A stretch of DNA of 64,000 nt from Rhodothermales bacterium (lineage in GTDB: Bacteria > Bacteroidota > Rhodothermia > Rhodothermales > JAHQVL01), in NCBI GenBank assembly GCA_041391505.1, contig JAWKNW010000025.1, forward strand, positions 21,069-85,068, given 5' to 3'. Positions 25,827 to 35,129 of the stretch are shown here, one piece after another (position 1 is the stretch's first letter; each line of letters begins with the position of its first letter). A program made the position numbers and the translations under genes. The notes beneath the pieces are model-generated. The model was not told where the DNA came from. It searched no databases and saw only the letters and a program-made list of their open reading frames with translations.

Positions 25827-26744
25827 ATGACCATGATTCCCCCTTCGTATGCCAGGATGCGACGCTTTCTCGCCGCATGGCTGATCGTCCTCGCGCTGCC
25901 GCTGACCGGTTATGCGCAGGATGGAAACGGCGAGCCGAGGCGTTTCGGCGGCCCCATCGTGCTCCATGAGGACGACGTGGCGGCCTTCCCCGAACCGCCG
26001 GCCGGCATCGACACGCCGCGCGACGGGATTCCCCACGGCAAACTCGAGATGATCGCCTACGCCTCCGAAACCGTCGGCACGATCCGTCACATGCTCGTGT
26101 ATGTGCCGCCGGGTTATTCGCCGGATAAAACATACCCGGTGCTCTACCTGCTGCACGGCATCGGCGGCGATGAAACGGAATGGCAGCGGTTCGCCACGCC
26201 CGGCGTCCTGCTCGACAACCTCATCGCCGACGGCAAGGCGGAGCCGATGATCGTGGTGATGCCGAACGGTCGCGCGCAAAAGAACGACCGCGCCGAGGGC
26301 AACGTCTTCGCGTCGGCGCCGGCGTTTGCGGTGTTCGAGGACGACCTGCTCGAGGGCGTCATCCCCGCCATCGAGACCCGCTACAGCGTTTCGCCGCGCC
26401 GGGAAGACCGCGCGCTGGCCGGCCTGTCGATGGGCGGGGGGCAGACGCTGAACTTCGGACTGGCGCACCTGGATACCTTCGCGTGGCTCGGCGCCTTCTC
26501 GTCGGCCCCCAACACGAAGCCGCCGGCGGAGCTGATGCCCGATCCGGCCGCGGTGGCGTCGCAGCTGAAGTACTTCATGCTCTCGTGCGGCAACCAGGAC
26601 GGCCTGATTGGCATCAGCCAGGGCGTTCATGGGTACCTGAAGGAGCATGCGGTGCCGCACGTATGGCATGTCGACGGGAATGCCCACGACGCGACCCACT
26701 GGAAGCACAGCCTGTATCATTTCATGCAGGCGCTCTTCCACTGA
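25827..26744 (+). CDS. Secreted esterase, CE1/esterase D-like
   Basis: 305 residues from ATG 25827 (ATG 25833 and 25857 are alternatives); signal peptide MRRFLAAWLIVLALPLTGYAQ. ETVGTIRHMLVYVPPGYSPDKTYPVLYLLHGIGGDETEW is the oxyanion region, LAGLSMGGGQTLNFG the GxSxG nucleophile elbow (about 202-206), and WHVDGNAHDATHWKHSLYHF carries the His. This is the esterase family of XynZ/feruloyl-esterase type. Likely acts on acylated polysaccharide. Promoter TTG-N20-TAGTTTG upstream. Followed after 29 bases by the isomerase-like gene. Confidence 0.9.
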   Translation: MTMIPPSYARMRRFLAAWLIVLALPLTGYAQDGNGEPRRFGGPIVLHEDDVAAFPEPPAGIDTPRDGIPHGKLEMIAYASETVGTIRHMLVYVPPGYSPDKTYPVLYLLHGIGGDETEWQRFATPGVLLDNLIADGKAEPMIVVMPNGRAQKNDRAEGNVFASAPAFAVFEDDLLEGVIPAIETRYSVSPRREDRALAGLSMGGGQTLNFGLAHLDTFAWLGAFSSAPNTKPPAELMPDPAAVASQLKYFMLSCGNQDGLIGISQGVHGYLKEHAVPHVWHVDGNAHDATHWKHSLYHFMQALFH

Positions 26745-26773
26745 AGCGTGTCCTGATTCAACCGAGACCCACC

Positions 26774-27778
26774 ATGCAACGCAGAACCCCTGTTTCACGC
26801 CGCGGCTTTCTCGCGAGCGCCGGCGCCGCCGGCCTCGGGGCGATGGCTGCCCCCGCCGCCCTGGCCACGCCGCAGACCTCCATCGAGCCCGCGGCGCGGC
26901 GCATCCCCGCCAGCCGGATCGGCGTCCAGATCTACACGGTCCGCAACCTGCTCGATGAGCGCATGCTGGGTTTCGAGGGCGCCCTGGCGTTGCTGCGCGA
27001 CATCGGCGTCGAGAACGTCGAACTGGCCGGCGTATTCATGGGCCACACCCCGGCGGAGCTTCGCGCGATGGCGGCTCGCTACAACATCCACATCGCCGGA
27101 AACCACTTCGGCCCGCGGACGATGGACGGGGAGAACGCGTGGTACGACGAAGCCGGCCGCGCGGCGATCTTCGCCGACGCCCGGGCGCTGGGGCTCGAGT
27201 TCGTGGGCACCGGCCACTACTACAACGTCCCGCTGACCGTTGACGGCTTCCGGCAGTTCGCCCGCACGCTCAACACCTGGGGCCGGGCCGCCTCGGAAGC
27301 CGGGCTCTCGTTTTATTACCACTCCCACGACGGCGAATTCACCCGCTTCGACGGGAAGCCTATCTTCGACATCCTCCTCGAGGAGACCGATCCGGAGCAC
27401 GTCCATTTCGAACTCGACCTCGCGTGGGCGGCGATAGCCGGCGAGGACATCTACGCATGGGTCCCGCGCCATCAACACCGGTTTCCCCTGTTCCATGTCA
27501 AGGACTTCTGGTTCACCGCGGACGGTCCGCGCGAGACGAAGCCGGGGACGCTTGCGGCCGGCAATCGCTTCACCTTCGCCGATGTCGGCAAAGGCACGAT
27601 CGACTGGCCGCGTCTGTTTTCTGGGCTCGACGACCCCTCGCGGCACCTGTATTTCATCGAGCGCGACGATGCGGGAGACGACGTGGCGGTGGAAGGCCAG
27701 CCGAACCCGACCAACCCGGCCGGGCCGGCGAATACGGTCTGGACAAGCTTCCAGTACCTGACGCAGCTCACGTTCTAG
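26774..27778 (+). CDS. Tat-exported sugar-phosphate isomerase/epimerase-like TIM-barrel protein
   Basis: 334 residues. Twin-arginine signal SRRGFLASAGAAGLGAMAA. The barrel starts at IGVQIYTVRNLLDER (about 55) and has the AP-endonuclease-2-like order: NVELAGVFMGHTPAELRAMAARY, IAGNHFGP, FVGTGHYYNVP, FYYHSHDGEFTRF (His/Glu ligands), HFELDLAWAAIAGED and FHVKDFW. These match xylose-isomerase-like Tat proteins of Bacteroidota. Exported sugar isomerase or lyase; exact reaction unknown. Probably co-transcribed with the esterase. Confidence 0.88.
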   Translation: MQRRTPVSRRGFLASAGAAGLGAMAAPAALATPQTSIEPAARRIPASRIGVQIYTVRNLLDERMLGFEGALALLRDIGVENVELAGVFMGHTPAELRAMAARYNIHIAGNHFGPRTMDGENAWYDEAGRAAIFADARALGLEFVGTGHYYNVPLTVDGFRQFARTLNTWGRAASEAGLSFYYHSHDGEFTRFDGKPIFDILLEETDPEHVHFELDLAWAAIAGEDIYAWVPRHQHRFPLFHVKDFWFTADGPRETKPGTLAAGNRFTFADVGKGTIDWPRLFSGLDDPSRHLYFIERDDAGDDVAVEGQPNPTNPAGPANTVWTSFQYLTQLTF

Positions 27779-28004
27779 GCCCGGGCTGAAGCACCCTCAG
27801 ACAGTGCCACGACGTGGACGCGCGTCAGGGGCCGAGCGGGATTTCCTGCCCGAAAACCGGATCAGGCTGAACGGGCCGGCCATGCCGGGCAAGCGGGAGG
27901 CATGCCCCTGAGGAGGCGGCCATAGATTGTTCAGGATCTATTGTGCAAGATATGTGCGCGCGGTAACTTCCGGGATCCCCATCACCCAAACCGCTCTGGC
28001 CGCC

Positions 28005-28496
28005 ATGCCGCACTCCGACTCCGGTAGCACACCGAATGACTTCGATTTTATCCTGGGCGACTGGCGCGTTCGCCACCGCCGGCTCAACGAACGGCTGGCC
28101 GGGTGCACGGAGTGGACCGCGTTCGCCGGCCGCTCCTCGACCCGGAAGATCCTGGAAGGGTTTGGCAACGTAGAGGACAACGTGCTCTCGTTTCCAGAGG
28201 GGGGTGTTCGCGCGGCGGCCTTCCGCTCCTTCGACACCAAAACCCGGACCTGGGCCATCTGGTGGCTCGACGGCCGGAATCCGCACCACCTCGATACACC
28301 CGTCATCGGTTCGTTCACCGAGGGCGTCGGGGTGTTTTATGCGGACGACACCTTCAACGGACGCCCCATCAAGGTGCGATTTATCTGGAAGGCCCATCCG
28401 GGCGGGAATCCGACGTGGGAGCAGGCCTTCTCGGCCGACGGAGGGGAGAGCTGGGAGACGAACTGGACGATGGAGTTTGTGCGGAGTGCCGGTTGA
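28005..28496 (+). CDS. Small cytosolic protein, DUF1579-like
   Basis: 163 residues from ATG 28005; the open frame upstream to 27927 adds a poorly conserved stretch. NDFDFILGDWRVRHRRLNERLAGCTEWTAFAGRSSTRKILEGFGNVEDN is the usual start of this beta-barrel family (FDFxxGxWxVxxR), followed by WAIWWLDGRNPHHLD and the closing PTWEQAFSADGGESWETNWTMEF. Function unknown; probably binds a small molecule. Monocistronic between the isomerase and cytochrome genes. Confidence 0.75.
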   Translation: MPHSDSGSTPNDFDFILGDWRVRHRRLNERLAGCTEWTAFAGRSSTRKILEGFGNVEDNVLSFPEGGVRAAAFRSFDTKTRTWAIWWLDGRNPHHLDTPVIGSFTEGVGVFYADDTFNGRPIKVRFIWKAHPGGNPTWEQAFSADGGESWETNWTMEFVRSAG

Positions 28497-28605
28497 TCCG
28501 GGCGATCCATCGTTCAGTTCCAGGGCTGCTCACGACCTGTCGCGAGCGAAAAATCAGACACAGGAAGGCCACGATGTTCCTGTAGCATCATGCCCCCCCA
28601 CCTAT

Positions 28606-28612
28606 TATCTTG
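28606..28612 (+). promoter_or_regulatory. TATCTTG, candidate -7 box of the cytochrome gene
   Basis: 32 bases before ATG 28645. No good -33 TTG. Confidence 0.35.
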
Positions 28613-28644
28613 AAACGATGCCATAATCTACCAGGGTGCTTCGC

Positions 28645-29637
28645 ATGAAGGGTTCTCGCCGTTTGGCCTTTGTTGCAGGGCTCATAGCTCTCGTGTTCGT
28701 CATCGCGCCGGCCGCCGCGCAGAACGCGGCGCCACCGTCCAAATGGGCCCCGGACTTCCCGCTCTGGGCCGCGCTGTGGAATCCCGATTTCCCTCGCGAG
28801 CCGACCAACGAGGAGCCGTATCACGTCCCGAACAGCTCGGAGACGTACACGATGAAGCATGCGCGCAACCTGTTCTTTTCGCCGGACTGGCACCCCGATC
28901 ATCATCCGGCGCTGCCCGATGTGGTGCTGAACGGCCGGCAGCCCGAAGTATGGGCCTGCGGTTCGTGTCACCGGGCGGAAGGCACCGGCGGGCCGGAGAA
29001 TGCGCCCATCGCCGGCCAGCCGGCGGCGTACATCGTGCAGCAGATGGCCGACTTCAAGAGCGGCGCCCGCATGTTCTCGGCGCCGCAGCGCAAGCCGATC
29101 CACGACATGACCCAGATCGGGCGGGCGATCACCGATGAGGAAGTCCAGGCCGCGGCCGCCTATTTTTCCGCGCTGAAACTGGAGCCGATCCTCAAGGTCG
29201 TCGAGGCCGAGACGATTCCGAAGACCGTCATCGCCGGCCTCGTGTACGCCAAAGACCCCGCCGGCGGGACCGAGCCGCTCGGCGACCGCATCGTCGAGAT
29301 GCCCGACAATCTGAAGCAGTTCGAGATGCGGGATTCCGGATCGCACTTCACCGTCTACGTCCCGGTCGGCAGCCTCGCGAAGGGCGGCCTGCTGGTTACG
29401 GGCGGGGCGCCCGGGGGCGTCCCCTGCGCCACGTGCCACGGCGCCGACCTGCGGGGTATGGGCCCCGTGCCGGGCATCGCCGGCCGGTCGCCGAGCTACA
29501 TGATGCGCCAGCTGATGGACTTCAAGACGGGCGCGCGGGCCGGCACGTGGTCGCCGCTGATGAAGCCGCAGATCGAACACCTGTCCATCGACGACATGAC
29601 GGCCGTGGTAGCCTATCTGGCGTCGTTGACGCCCTGA
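28645..29637 (+). CDS. Di-haem c-type cytochrome, cytochrome c4-like
   Basis: 330 residues from ATG 28645 (GTG 28636 also possible), signal peptide ending APAAAQ. Two CxxCH haem sites: CGSCH at 105-109 and CATCH at 261-265. Each is followed by a similar pattern (PIAGQPAAYIVQQMADFKSGAR with MTQIGRAITDEEVQAAAAYFSAL; PGIAGRSPSYMMRQLMDFKTGAR with LSIDDMTAVVAYLASL), so an internal duplication like cytochrome c4. Periplasmic electron carrier. Its TGA overlaps the TfoX ATG by one base. Confidence 0.9.
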   Translation: MKGSRRLAFVAGLIALVFVIAPAAAQNAAPPSKWAPDFPLWAALWNPDFPREPTNEEPYHVPNSSETYTMKHARNLFFSPDWHPDHHPALPDVVLNGRQPEVWACGSCHRAEGTGGPENAPIAGQPAAYIVQQMADFKSGARMFSAPQRKPIHDMTQIGRAITDEEVQAAAAYFSALKLEPILKVVEAETIPKTVIAGLVYAKDPAGGTEPLGDRIVEMPDNLKQFEMRDSGSHFTVYVPVGSLAKGGLLVTGGAPGGVPCATCHGADLRGMGPVPGIAGRSPSYMMRQLMDFKTGARAGTWSPLMKPQIEHLSIDDMTAVVAYLASLTP

Positions 29638-29975
29638 TGAAGACCGATGACCTGCTCGTGCACCGCGTGCGCGAGGTGATGCAGCACGTGCCGGGCGTCC
29701 GGGAGAAGAAGATGTTCGGCAGCATCGCGTTTCTCGTGGATGGCAAGATGTGCGTGAACGCGCGCGCCGAACGCATCATGTGTCGCATCGACCCGGCCCT
29801 GCACGACCAGGCCGTCGAGCGCGATGGGTGCCGGACGGTGGTGATGCGCGGCCGCCCCATCAGGGGGTATGTGCATGTCGATGCCGAATCGGTGCAAACC
29901 GAGCGGGAGCTGTTGTACTGGATCGATCTGGCGCTGACCCATCACGGGGCCGGCGCGAGGCCCGGGGATCGGTAG
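29637..29975 (+). CDS. TfoX N-terminal domain protein
   Basis: 112 residues. VREVMQHVPGVREKKMFGSIAFLVDGKMCVNARAERIMCRIDPALHDQAV and a closing GYVHVDAESVQTERELLYWIDLAL match the TfoX N-terminal domain. The stand-alone domain is widespread and its function is unclear; the C-terminal TfoX domain is absent, so a role in competence should not be assumed. Start overlaps the cytochrome stop (TGATG), so it is coupled to it. Confidence 0.88.
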   Translation: MKTDDLLVHRVREVMQHVPGVREKKMFGSIAFLVDGKMCVNARAERIMCRIDPALHDQAVERDGCRTVVMRGRPIRGYVHVDAESVQTERELLYWIDLALTHHGAGARPGDR

Positions 29976-30010
29976 CCCCGAAATGAGCTGAACGGCTCCC
30001 GGAAAGCTGG

Positions 30011-31567
30011 ATGAAAACGCGGAAGCAGCAAACCCCGACCCGCCGGCTGGCCGTGTCGACCCTTATCCTGCTGGGGATGGGACTCCTCGGATGCGCGCGG
30101 GAACCGGAGCGCGCCGGGATCGAGATCGTGTCGTCCGACACCTCGCTCGTCGCGGCGTTCGACTGGGCGAGGGAAAAAGCCCTATCCTATGTGCAAACGG
30201 GGAAAAGGGGTCCGGTCGACGTCTGGGAGCGTGGGGCCGGGCGGGACACGGTAGCCTACCTGCCCACGTACTGGGCCGGCTACCCCGGCAGGTCTGCCTT
30301 TTACTCGCGCGACTTCGCCCACCAACTAACGGGCGCCCACCTGCTCGGGCTCGGCGAGGAGAACTTCACCATGATGCGAGCCTTCGCCGCCTCGGCGGAC
30401 GAGGGGAAGCGGTGGTTTCCGTTATGGGCGATCAACTTCGACGGCTCGCCCTTCGCGCTGGATTATCGCGGAGACACGGATTTCGTGCGCGAGGTGCCGG
30501 CGGTCTTCGAACTGGTGGAAAAGGCCGAGGTCCTGTACCGATGGACGGGCGACCGGCGGTATGTGGAGGACGAGGTCCTGTGGACGTTCTACACCAAGGC
30601 GGTGACAGATTTTGTCGCGCTTCACGACGACCGGCTCCCGAACGGCGTGGCCGAAGGGACGGGCGAGGGGATTTTCGCCGGCGCCGCGTCCTACAACGAA
30701 TCCCCCGACGCGCCGCTGATCGAAGCCGGCGACGCCATCGCGGCCCAGTACAGGGCGTACGATGCGTACGCGCGGATCGCGGCGCTGCGCGGCGAGCCGG
30801 CGCTGGCCGATACGTTCTCCCGAAAAGCGGACGCTCTCAAGGCGTATTTCAACGAGGAATGGGGCGGAGACGATGCCGAGAGTTATCGCCGCGGCTACCT
30901 CGCGAGCGGCGAAGCGGTCGCGGGGTGGGGCAAGGAGAACTCCTGGTTCATGCCGATGAAGGGCATCGTCGAGGCCGGCTCGGCGCGGGCGAACGCGTAT
31001 CTGGATTTCATCGGGGACCGCCTGCAATCCGGCGACGACATGCCGGACAATATCGAGGCGCTGACCTATATCCCCGAAACGTTTTTTCTGCACCACCGGA
31101 ACGAAGAAGGATGGCGATGGATGAAGCATATCATGATGCGCCTCGACCAGGACCACAGCCACCGGATCGCCACCGGCCGGAACGGCGACTACCCGGAGGT
31201 GTCCTATGTGTTGATCCAGAACGCCGTCGTCGATCTGCTGGGCCTGTCGCCCGACGCCGGCGAGCGGCGCATGGCCACGCTGTCCCACCTGCCTCGTGAC
31301 GTGGAGCGGCTGGGCGCCCGGAATATACCGATGGGCGATGCGCTCCTCTCCGTAACGCACGAAGCCGGCCACACCTCGCGGCTGCGGTTCCAGCAGGGAG
31401 CCGGGGCGCTCCGCTGGCAGGCGGGCTTCCCGGGGCGCCACGCCGAACTCATCGTCGACGGCGCGCGTCAGCCCGCCATGCAGGGGGTGGATCATGGGAT
31501 GCCGTTCGCGTACGTGACCGTGACGCTGCGGCCCGGCGAGGAAGCCGTCGTTACCACCCGGGAATGA
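30011..31567 (+). CDS. Lipoprotein with six-hairpin (alpha/alpha)6 glycosidase-like fold
   Basis: 518 residues; lipobox GLLGCAREP. SLVAAFDWAREKALSYVQTG then TYWAGYPGRSAFYSRDFAHQLTGAHLLGL is the opening of GH-like six-hairpin proteins; the sequence continues with regular helical hairpins (FELVEKAEVLYRWTGDRRYVEDEVLWTFYTKAV, ENSWFMPMKGIVEAGSARANAYLDFIGDRL) and ends in a beta-sandwich part (about 445-518). The ASYNESPDAPLIEAGDAIAAQ segment may carry the acid. The substrate and exact GH family are not clear to me. Confidence 0.65.
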   Translation: MKTRKQQTPTRRLAVSTLILLGMGLLGCAREPERAGIEIVSSDTSLVAAFDWAREKALSYVQTGKRGPVDVWERGAGRDTVAYLPTYWAGYPGRSAFYSRDFAHQLTGAHLLGLGEENFTMMRAFAASADEGKRWFPLWAINFDGSPFALDYRGDTDFVREVPAVFELVEKAEVLYRWTGDRRYVEDEVLWTFYTKAVTDFVALHDDRLPNGVAEGTGEGIFAGAASYNESPDAPLIEAGDAIAAQYRAYDAYARIAALRGEPALADTFSRKADALKAYFNEEWGGDDAESYRRGYLASGEAVAGWGKENSWFMPMKGIVEAGSARANAYLDFIGDRLQSGDDMPDNIEALTYIPETFFLHHRNEEGWRWMKHIMMRLDQDHSHRIATGRNGDYPEVSYVLIQNAVVDLLGLSPDAGERRMATLSHLPRDVERLGARNIPMGDALLSVTHEAGHTSRLRFQQGAGALRWQAGFPGRHAELIVDGARQPAMQGVDHGMPFAYVTVTLRPGEEAVVTTRE

Positions 31568-31580
31568 GCCGAAACCGCGT

Positions 31581-33047
31581 ATGAACATCGCCTTCGACAA
31601 TAGCTACGCCCGCGAGCTGGAGGGCTTCTATGTGCCCTGGCAGGGCGCGCCGGTGCCGAAGCCGGAGGTCGTTCGCCTCAACGAGCCGCTCGCCGTCGAA
31701 CTCGGCCTCGACCCCGACGCGCTGCGGACCCGCGAGGGCGCCGCCATCCTCGCCGGCAGCGTCGCCCCCGCCGGCGGGAGCCCGCTGGCCCAGGCGTATG
31801 CCGGCCATCAGTTCGGCGGCTTCTCGCCGCAGCTCGGCGACGGGCGCGCGCTGCTCGTCGGCGAAGTCATCGACCGGAACGGGACGCGTCGCGACATCCA
31901 CCTGAAAGGCTCCGGCCGGACGCCCTTCTCGCGCGGCGGCGACGGCAAGGCGGTGCTCGGGCCCGTGCTCCGCGAATACCTCGTCGGTGAGGCCATGCAC
32001 GCGCTGGGCATCCCGACCACCCGCGCGCTGGCGGCCGTCGCGACGGGCGAACGCGTCTACCGCGAGGGGCCGCGGCCCGGCGCGGTGCTCGCCCGGGTGG
32101 CGTCGAGCCATCTGCGGGTCGGCACCTTCCAGTTTTTCGCGGCCCGGGGCGACGTCGAAAAGGTCGCCCGCCTGGCCGATTACGCGATCGAGCGGCACGA
32201 CCCGGATCTGGCCGGGCGCGCGGATCGCTACCTCACCTTCCTGCAGCGTGTCGCCGAGCGCCAGGCCGCGCTCGTCGCGCGCTGGATGCACGTGGGTTTT
32301 GTCCACGGCGTCATGAACACCGACAACATGACGATTTCGGGGGAGACGATCGACTACGGGCCGTGCGCCTTTATCGACGCCTACAGCCCGGCCGCCGTCT
32401 TCAGTTCGATCGATCATCAGGGGCGGTATGCCTACGGCAACCAGCCGGCGATCGCCCGGTGGAACATCGCGCGCCTCGCCGAGACGCTGCTGGCGCTGAT
32501 CGATCCGGAGGATGAAGACCGCGCCGTCGCGCGGGCGACGGATGTCGTCGATGCCTTCGCGATCCACTACGAGGCGCGCTGGCTGGACGGGATGCGCCGT
32601 AAGATCGGGTTGTCGACGGAGGAAGAGGGCGACGGGGAGCTGGTTGCCGACCTGCTCGGCGTGCTCAACACCCACGCGGTGGATTTTACGCAGGGCTTCC
32701 GCCGCCTCGCGGAATCGGCGCTGGGGCAGGACGACGCTATGCGCGCGCTGTTCGGCGATCCGGCCGGCATCGATGCCTGGCTCGCAGCGTGGCGCAACCG
32801 GCTTCAGCGCGAGCCGCTCGATCCGGCCCAGCGCGCCGAAGCCATGAACCGGGTGAATCCGATCTACATCCCGCGCAACCACCTCGTCGAGGAGGCGCTG
32901 ACGGCGGCATCGGACGGGGATCTCGCGCCGTTCGACACCCTGCTCGGCGTCCTCGCCGACCCGTTCCGCCGGCGCGAGGGGCTGCAGGCGTATGAGACGC
33001 CGGCTCCGCCGTCGTTCGGGCGCTACACGACGTTTTGCGGGACGTAA
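31581..33047 (+). CDS. selO: Protein adenylyltransferase SelO (UPF0061/YdiU)
   Basis: 488 residues, the family's normal size. Pseudokinase-like motifs appear in order: AYAGHQFGGFSPQLGDGRALLVGE, RDIHLKGSGRTPFSRGGDGKAVLGPVLREYLVGEAM, GIPTTRALA, RVASSHLRVGTFQFFA, HGVMNTDNMTISGETIDYGP (Asp/Asn catalytic pair) and NPIYIPRNHLVEEAL at the end. SelO transfers AMP to Ser/Thr/Tyr of proteins, linked to redox stress. Selenocysteine is not encoded; the C-terminal CGT carries an ordinary Cys. Starts 13 bases after the preceding lipoprotein gene. Confidence 0.95.
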   Translation: MNIAFDNSYARELEGFYVPWQGAPVPKPEVVRLNEPLAVELGLDPDALRTREGAAILAGSVAPAGGSPLAQAYAGHQFGGFSPQLGDGRALLVGEVIDRNGTRRDIHLKGSGRTPFSRGGDGKAVLGPVLREYLVGEAMHALGIPTTRALAAVATGERVYREGPRPGAVLARVASSHLRVGTFQFFAARGDVEKVARLADYAIERHDPDLAGRADRYLTFLQRVAERQAALVARWMHVGFVHGVMNTDNMTISGETIDYGPCAFIDAYSPAAVFSSIDHQGRYAYGNQPAIARWNIARLAETLLALIDPEDEDRAVARATDVVDAFAIHYEARWLDGMRRKIGLSTEEEGDGELVADLLGVLNTHAVDFTQGFRRLAESALGQDDAMRALFGDPAGIDAWLAAWRNRLQREPLDPAQRAEAMNRVNPIYIPRNHLVEEALTAASDGDLAPFDTLLGVLADPFRRREGLQAYETPAPPSFGRYTTFCGT

Positions 33048-33149
33048 GGCCTGCGGCCCGCTTTGCAACTGCATCGCGGATTCGCGTTATTTCAACGGAT
33101 CGATTCGGTCGATTTGCCCCATGTGCCACACCTCCATCGCTACCCCGCT

Positions 33150-35024
33150 ATGTCGCTTCGCTTCTTCTGGGCCGGCCTCTTGCTGTTTGCCGGCGTCTCC
33201 TGTCAGTCCCCTGCCCCCGATCGTCCCAATATCCTCTGGATCACGGCGGAGGACATGAGCCCCGTGCTGGGGTATCTCGGCGACACGTACGCCATCACCC
33301 CGAACATCGACCGCCTCGCCGGCGAGAGCGTCATCTATACCAACGCCTTCGCCACGGCTCCGGTGTGCTCCCCTTCGCGGGCCGCGCTCATCAACGGGAT
33401 CATGGCGTCGATACAGGGCGCGCAGCAGATGCGGTCCGCCTATCCGATCCCCGACGCCTGGATCGGGTTTCCCGCGTACCTCCGGCAGGCCGGCTACTAC
33501 ACGACGAACAACGTCAAGACCGACTACAACTCCGCCAACGAGGCCGCGATCATCGCGGCGTCGTGGGACGAGAGCAGCGACACCGCCGGCTGGCAGGGCC
33601 GGCGGGGCGACCAGCCGTTTTTCAGCATCTTCAACCAGATGGTCTCTCACCAGTCGCGCACGATGGCGTGGCCGTACGAGCAATTCGTGCGCGAGGTGCA
33701 GAGCCGGCTAGCGCCCGACGAGATCCACGACCCCGCCGCGGCGCCGGTCCCGCCGTATTACCCGGACACCCCGGTCATCCGACGCACGATCGCCCGGTTC
33801 TACGACTGCGTGACGGTGCTGGACCATGAGGTCGGCGAGATCCTGCAACGGCTGGAAGACGACGGGTTGATGGACGACACCATCATCTTTTTTTACTCCG
33901 ATCACGGCAGCGGCATGCCCCGGCACAAACGGGTGCTGCTCGACTCCGGCATGGCGGTCCCGCTGCTCGTCCGTTTTCCCGAGAAATACCGCCACCTGGC
34001 GCCGGCCGGCCCCGGCGAGCGCGTCGACCGGCTCGTGAATTTCGAGGATTTCGGGCCGACCGTGCTGAGCCTCGCCGGCGTCCCGATCCCCGAATACATG
34101 CAGGGACAGGCCTTCCTCGGTGGCGCGGAGACGGCGCCGAGGGCGTACGTGTTCGGCCATCGCGACCGGATCGACGAGGCGGTGGACATGTCCCGCTCGG
34201 TGCGGGACAAACGGTATCTTTATGTCCGCAACTACATGCCGCACCTGAGTTACAACCAGTTCAGCGCCTGGGCCGACGAAGGTGAAGTCAACCACGAATT
34301 CTATGCGATGAAGCCGGAGGACATGAGCGACGCCGTGCGCCAGTTCGCCGGCCCCACGAAGCCGCGCGAAGCCCTGTTCGACACCCAGGCCGACCCGTTG
34401 AACCTGAACAACCTCGCCGCGTCGGGGTCGCACCAGGATGTGCTCCAGCGCATGCGCGGCGTACTCAACGACTACCTCGTCGACCACCGGGACCTCGGCT
34501 TCGTGCCGGAGGTCGAGATGCGGAGGATGGGCATGGGAACGACGGCGTACGACTGGGCGCGCAGCGGGGCGTACGATGTGACGGCGCATATCGCGGCGGC
34601 GGAAGCCGTTGGAACCGACGATTTTGCGCGGTTCCGCGAGGCGCTGCAGAGCGAGGCTCCCGGCATTCGGTACTGGGGCGCGATGGGTTATACCGCGGCG
34701 TCGCAGCTGCCGGCGCAGGAGGTCGGGGCGCTGCGCGCCGCACTGGCCGACCCGTCCGCGATCGTCCGCATCGAGGCGGCTTCCGCGTTGTTGCAGCATG
34801 GCCGCGCCGGCGAGGCGCTGCCCGTCCTCACCGAATTGCTGCACGACGACGACCTCTGGGTAGTGACCTATGCCGCCCGCGCGCTCGAACTGGGCGGGGA
34901 GGCCTCGCGGCCGGCTTACGCCGAGTTGAAAGCGCTGCACGATCGCTACCAGGGGACCATGGACGTGCCGGAGTGGCTCGTGGTGTTCTCGACGACCGGC
35001 TTCATGAACCGGGTGCAGCCCTGA
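33150..35024 (+). CDS. Lipoprotein sulfatase with C-terminal HEAT-like extension
   Basis: 624 residues from ATG 33150; lipobox GVSCQ (Cys18). NILWITAEDMSPVLGYLGD opens the metal site, VCSPSRAALINGI holds the CxPxR site (Cys73) for formylglycine, IIFFYSDHGSGMPRHKR gives the second metal motif. The sulfatase domain ends near 470. The last about 125 residues are HEAT-like helices (AAEAVGTDDFARFREAL, GALRAALADPSAIVRIEAASALLQ, DDLWVVTYAARALELGGEA). Substrate unknown; the extension probably binds a partner protein. Confidence 0.9.
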   Translation: MSLRFFWAGLLLFAGVSCQSPAPDRPNILWITAEDMSPVLGYLGDTYAITPNIDRLAGESVIYTNAFATAPVCSPSRAALINGIMASIQGAQQMRSAYPIPDAWIGFPAYLRQAGYYTTNNVKTDYNSANEAAIIAASWDESSDTAGWQGRRGDQPFFSIFNQMVSHQSRTMAWPYEQFVREVQSRLAPDEIHDPAAAPVPPYYPDTPVIRRTIARFYDCVTVLDHEVGEILQRLEDDGLMDDTIIFFYSDHGSGMPRHKRVLLDSGMAVPLLVRFPEKYRHLAPAGPGERVDRLVNFEDFGPTVLSLAGVPIPEYMQGQAFLGGAETAPRAYVFGHRDRIDEAVDMSRSVRDKRYLYVRNYMPHLSYNQFSAWADEGEVNHEFYAMKPEDMSDAVRQFAGPTKPREALFDTQADPLNLNNLAASGSHQDVLQRMRGVLNDYLVDHRDLGFVPEVEMRRMGMGTTAYDWARSGAYDVTAHIAAAEAVGTDDFARFREALQSEAPGIRYWGAMGYTAASQLPAQEVGALRAALADPSAIVRIEAASALLQHGRAGEALPVLTELLHDDDLWVVTYAARALELGGEASRPAYAELKALHDRYQGTMDVPEWLVVFSTTGFMNRVQP

Positions 35025-35129
35025 TGGATGCGGAACGCGACCGCACCGTCGTCATCCCATGTGTGGACGGCCCGCCGGCGCCCGGCGAGGCGCGGCCCAG
35101 AGCGTATCCTTTGTTACCTCCACGTGCCT

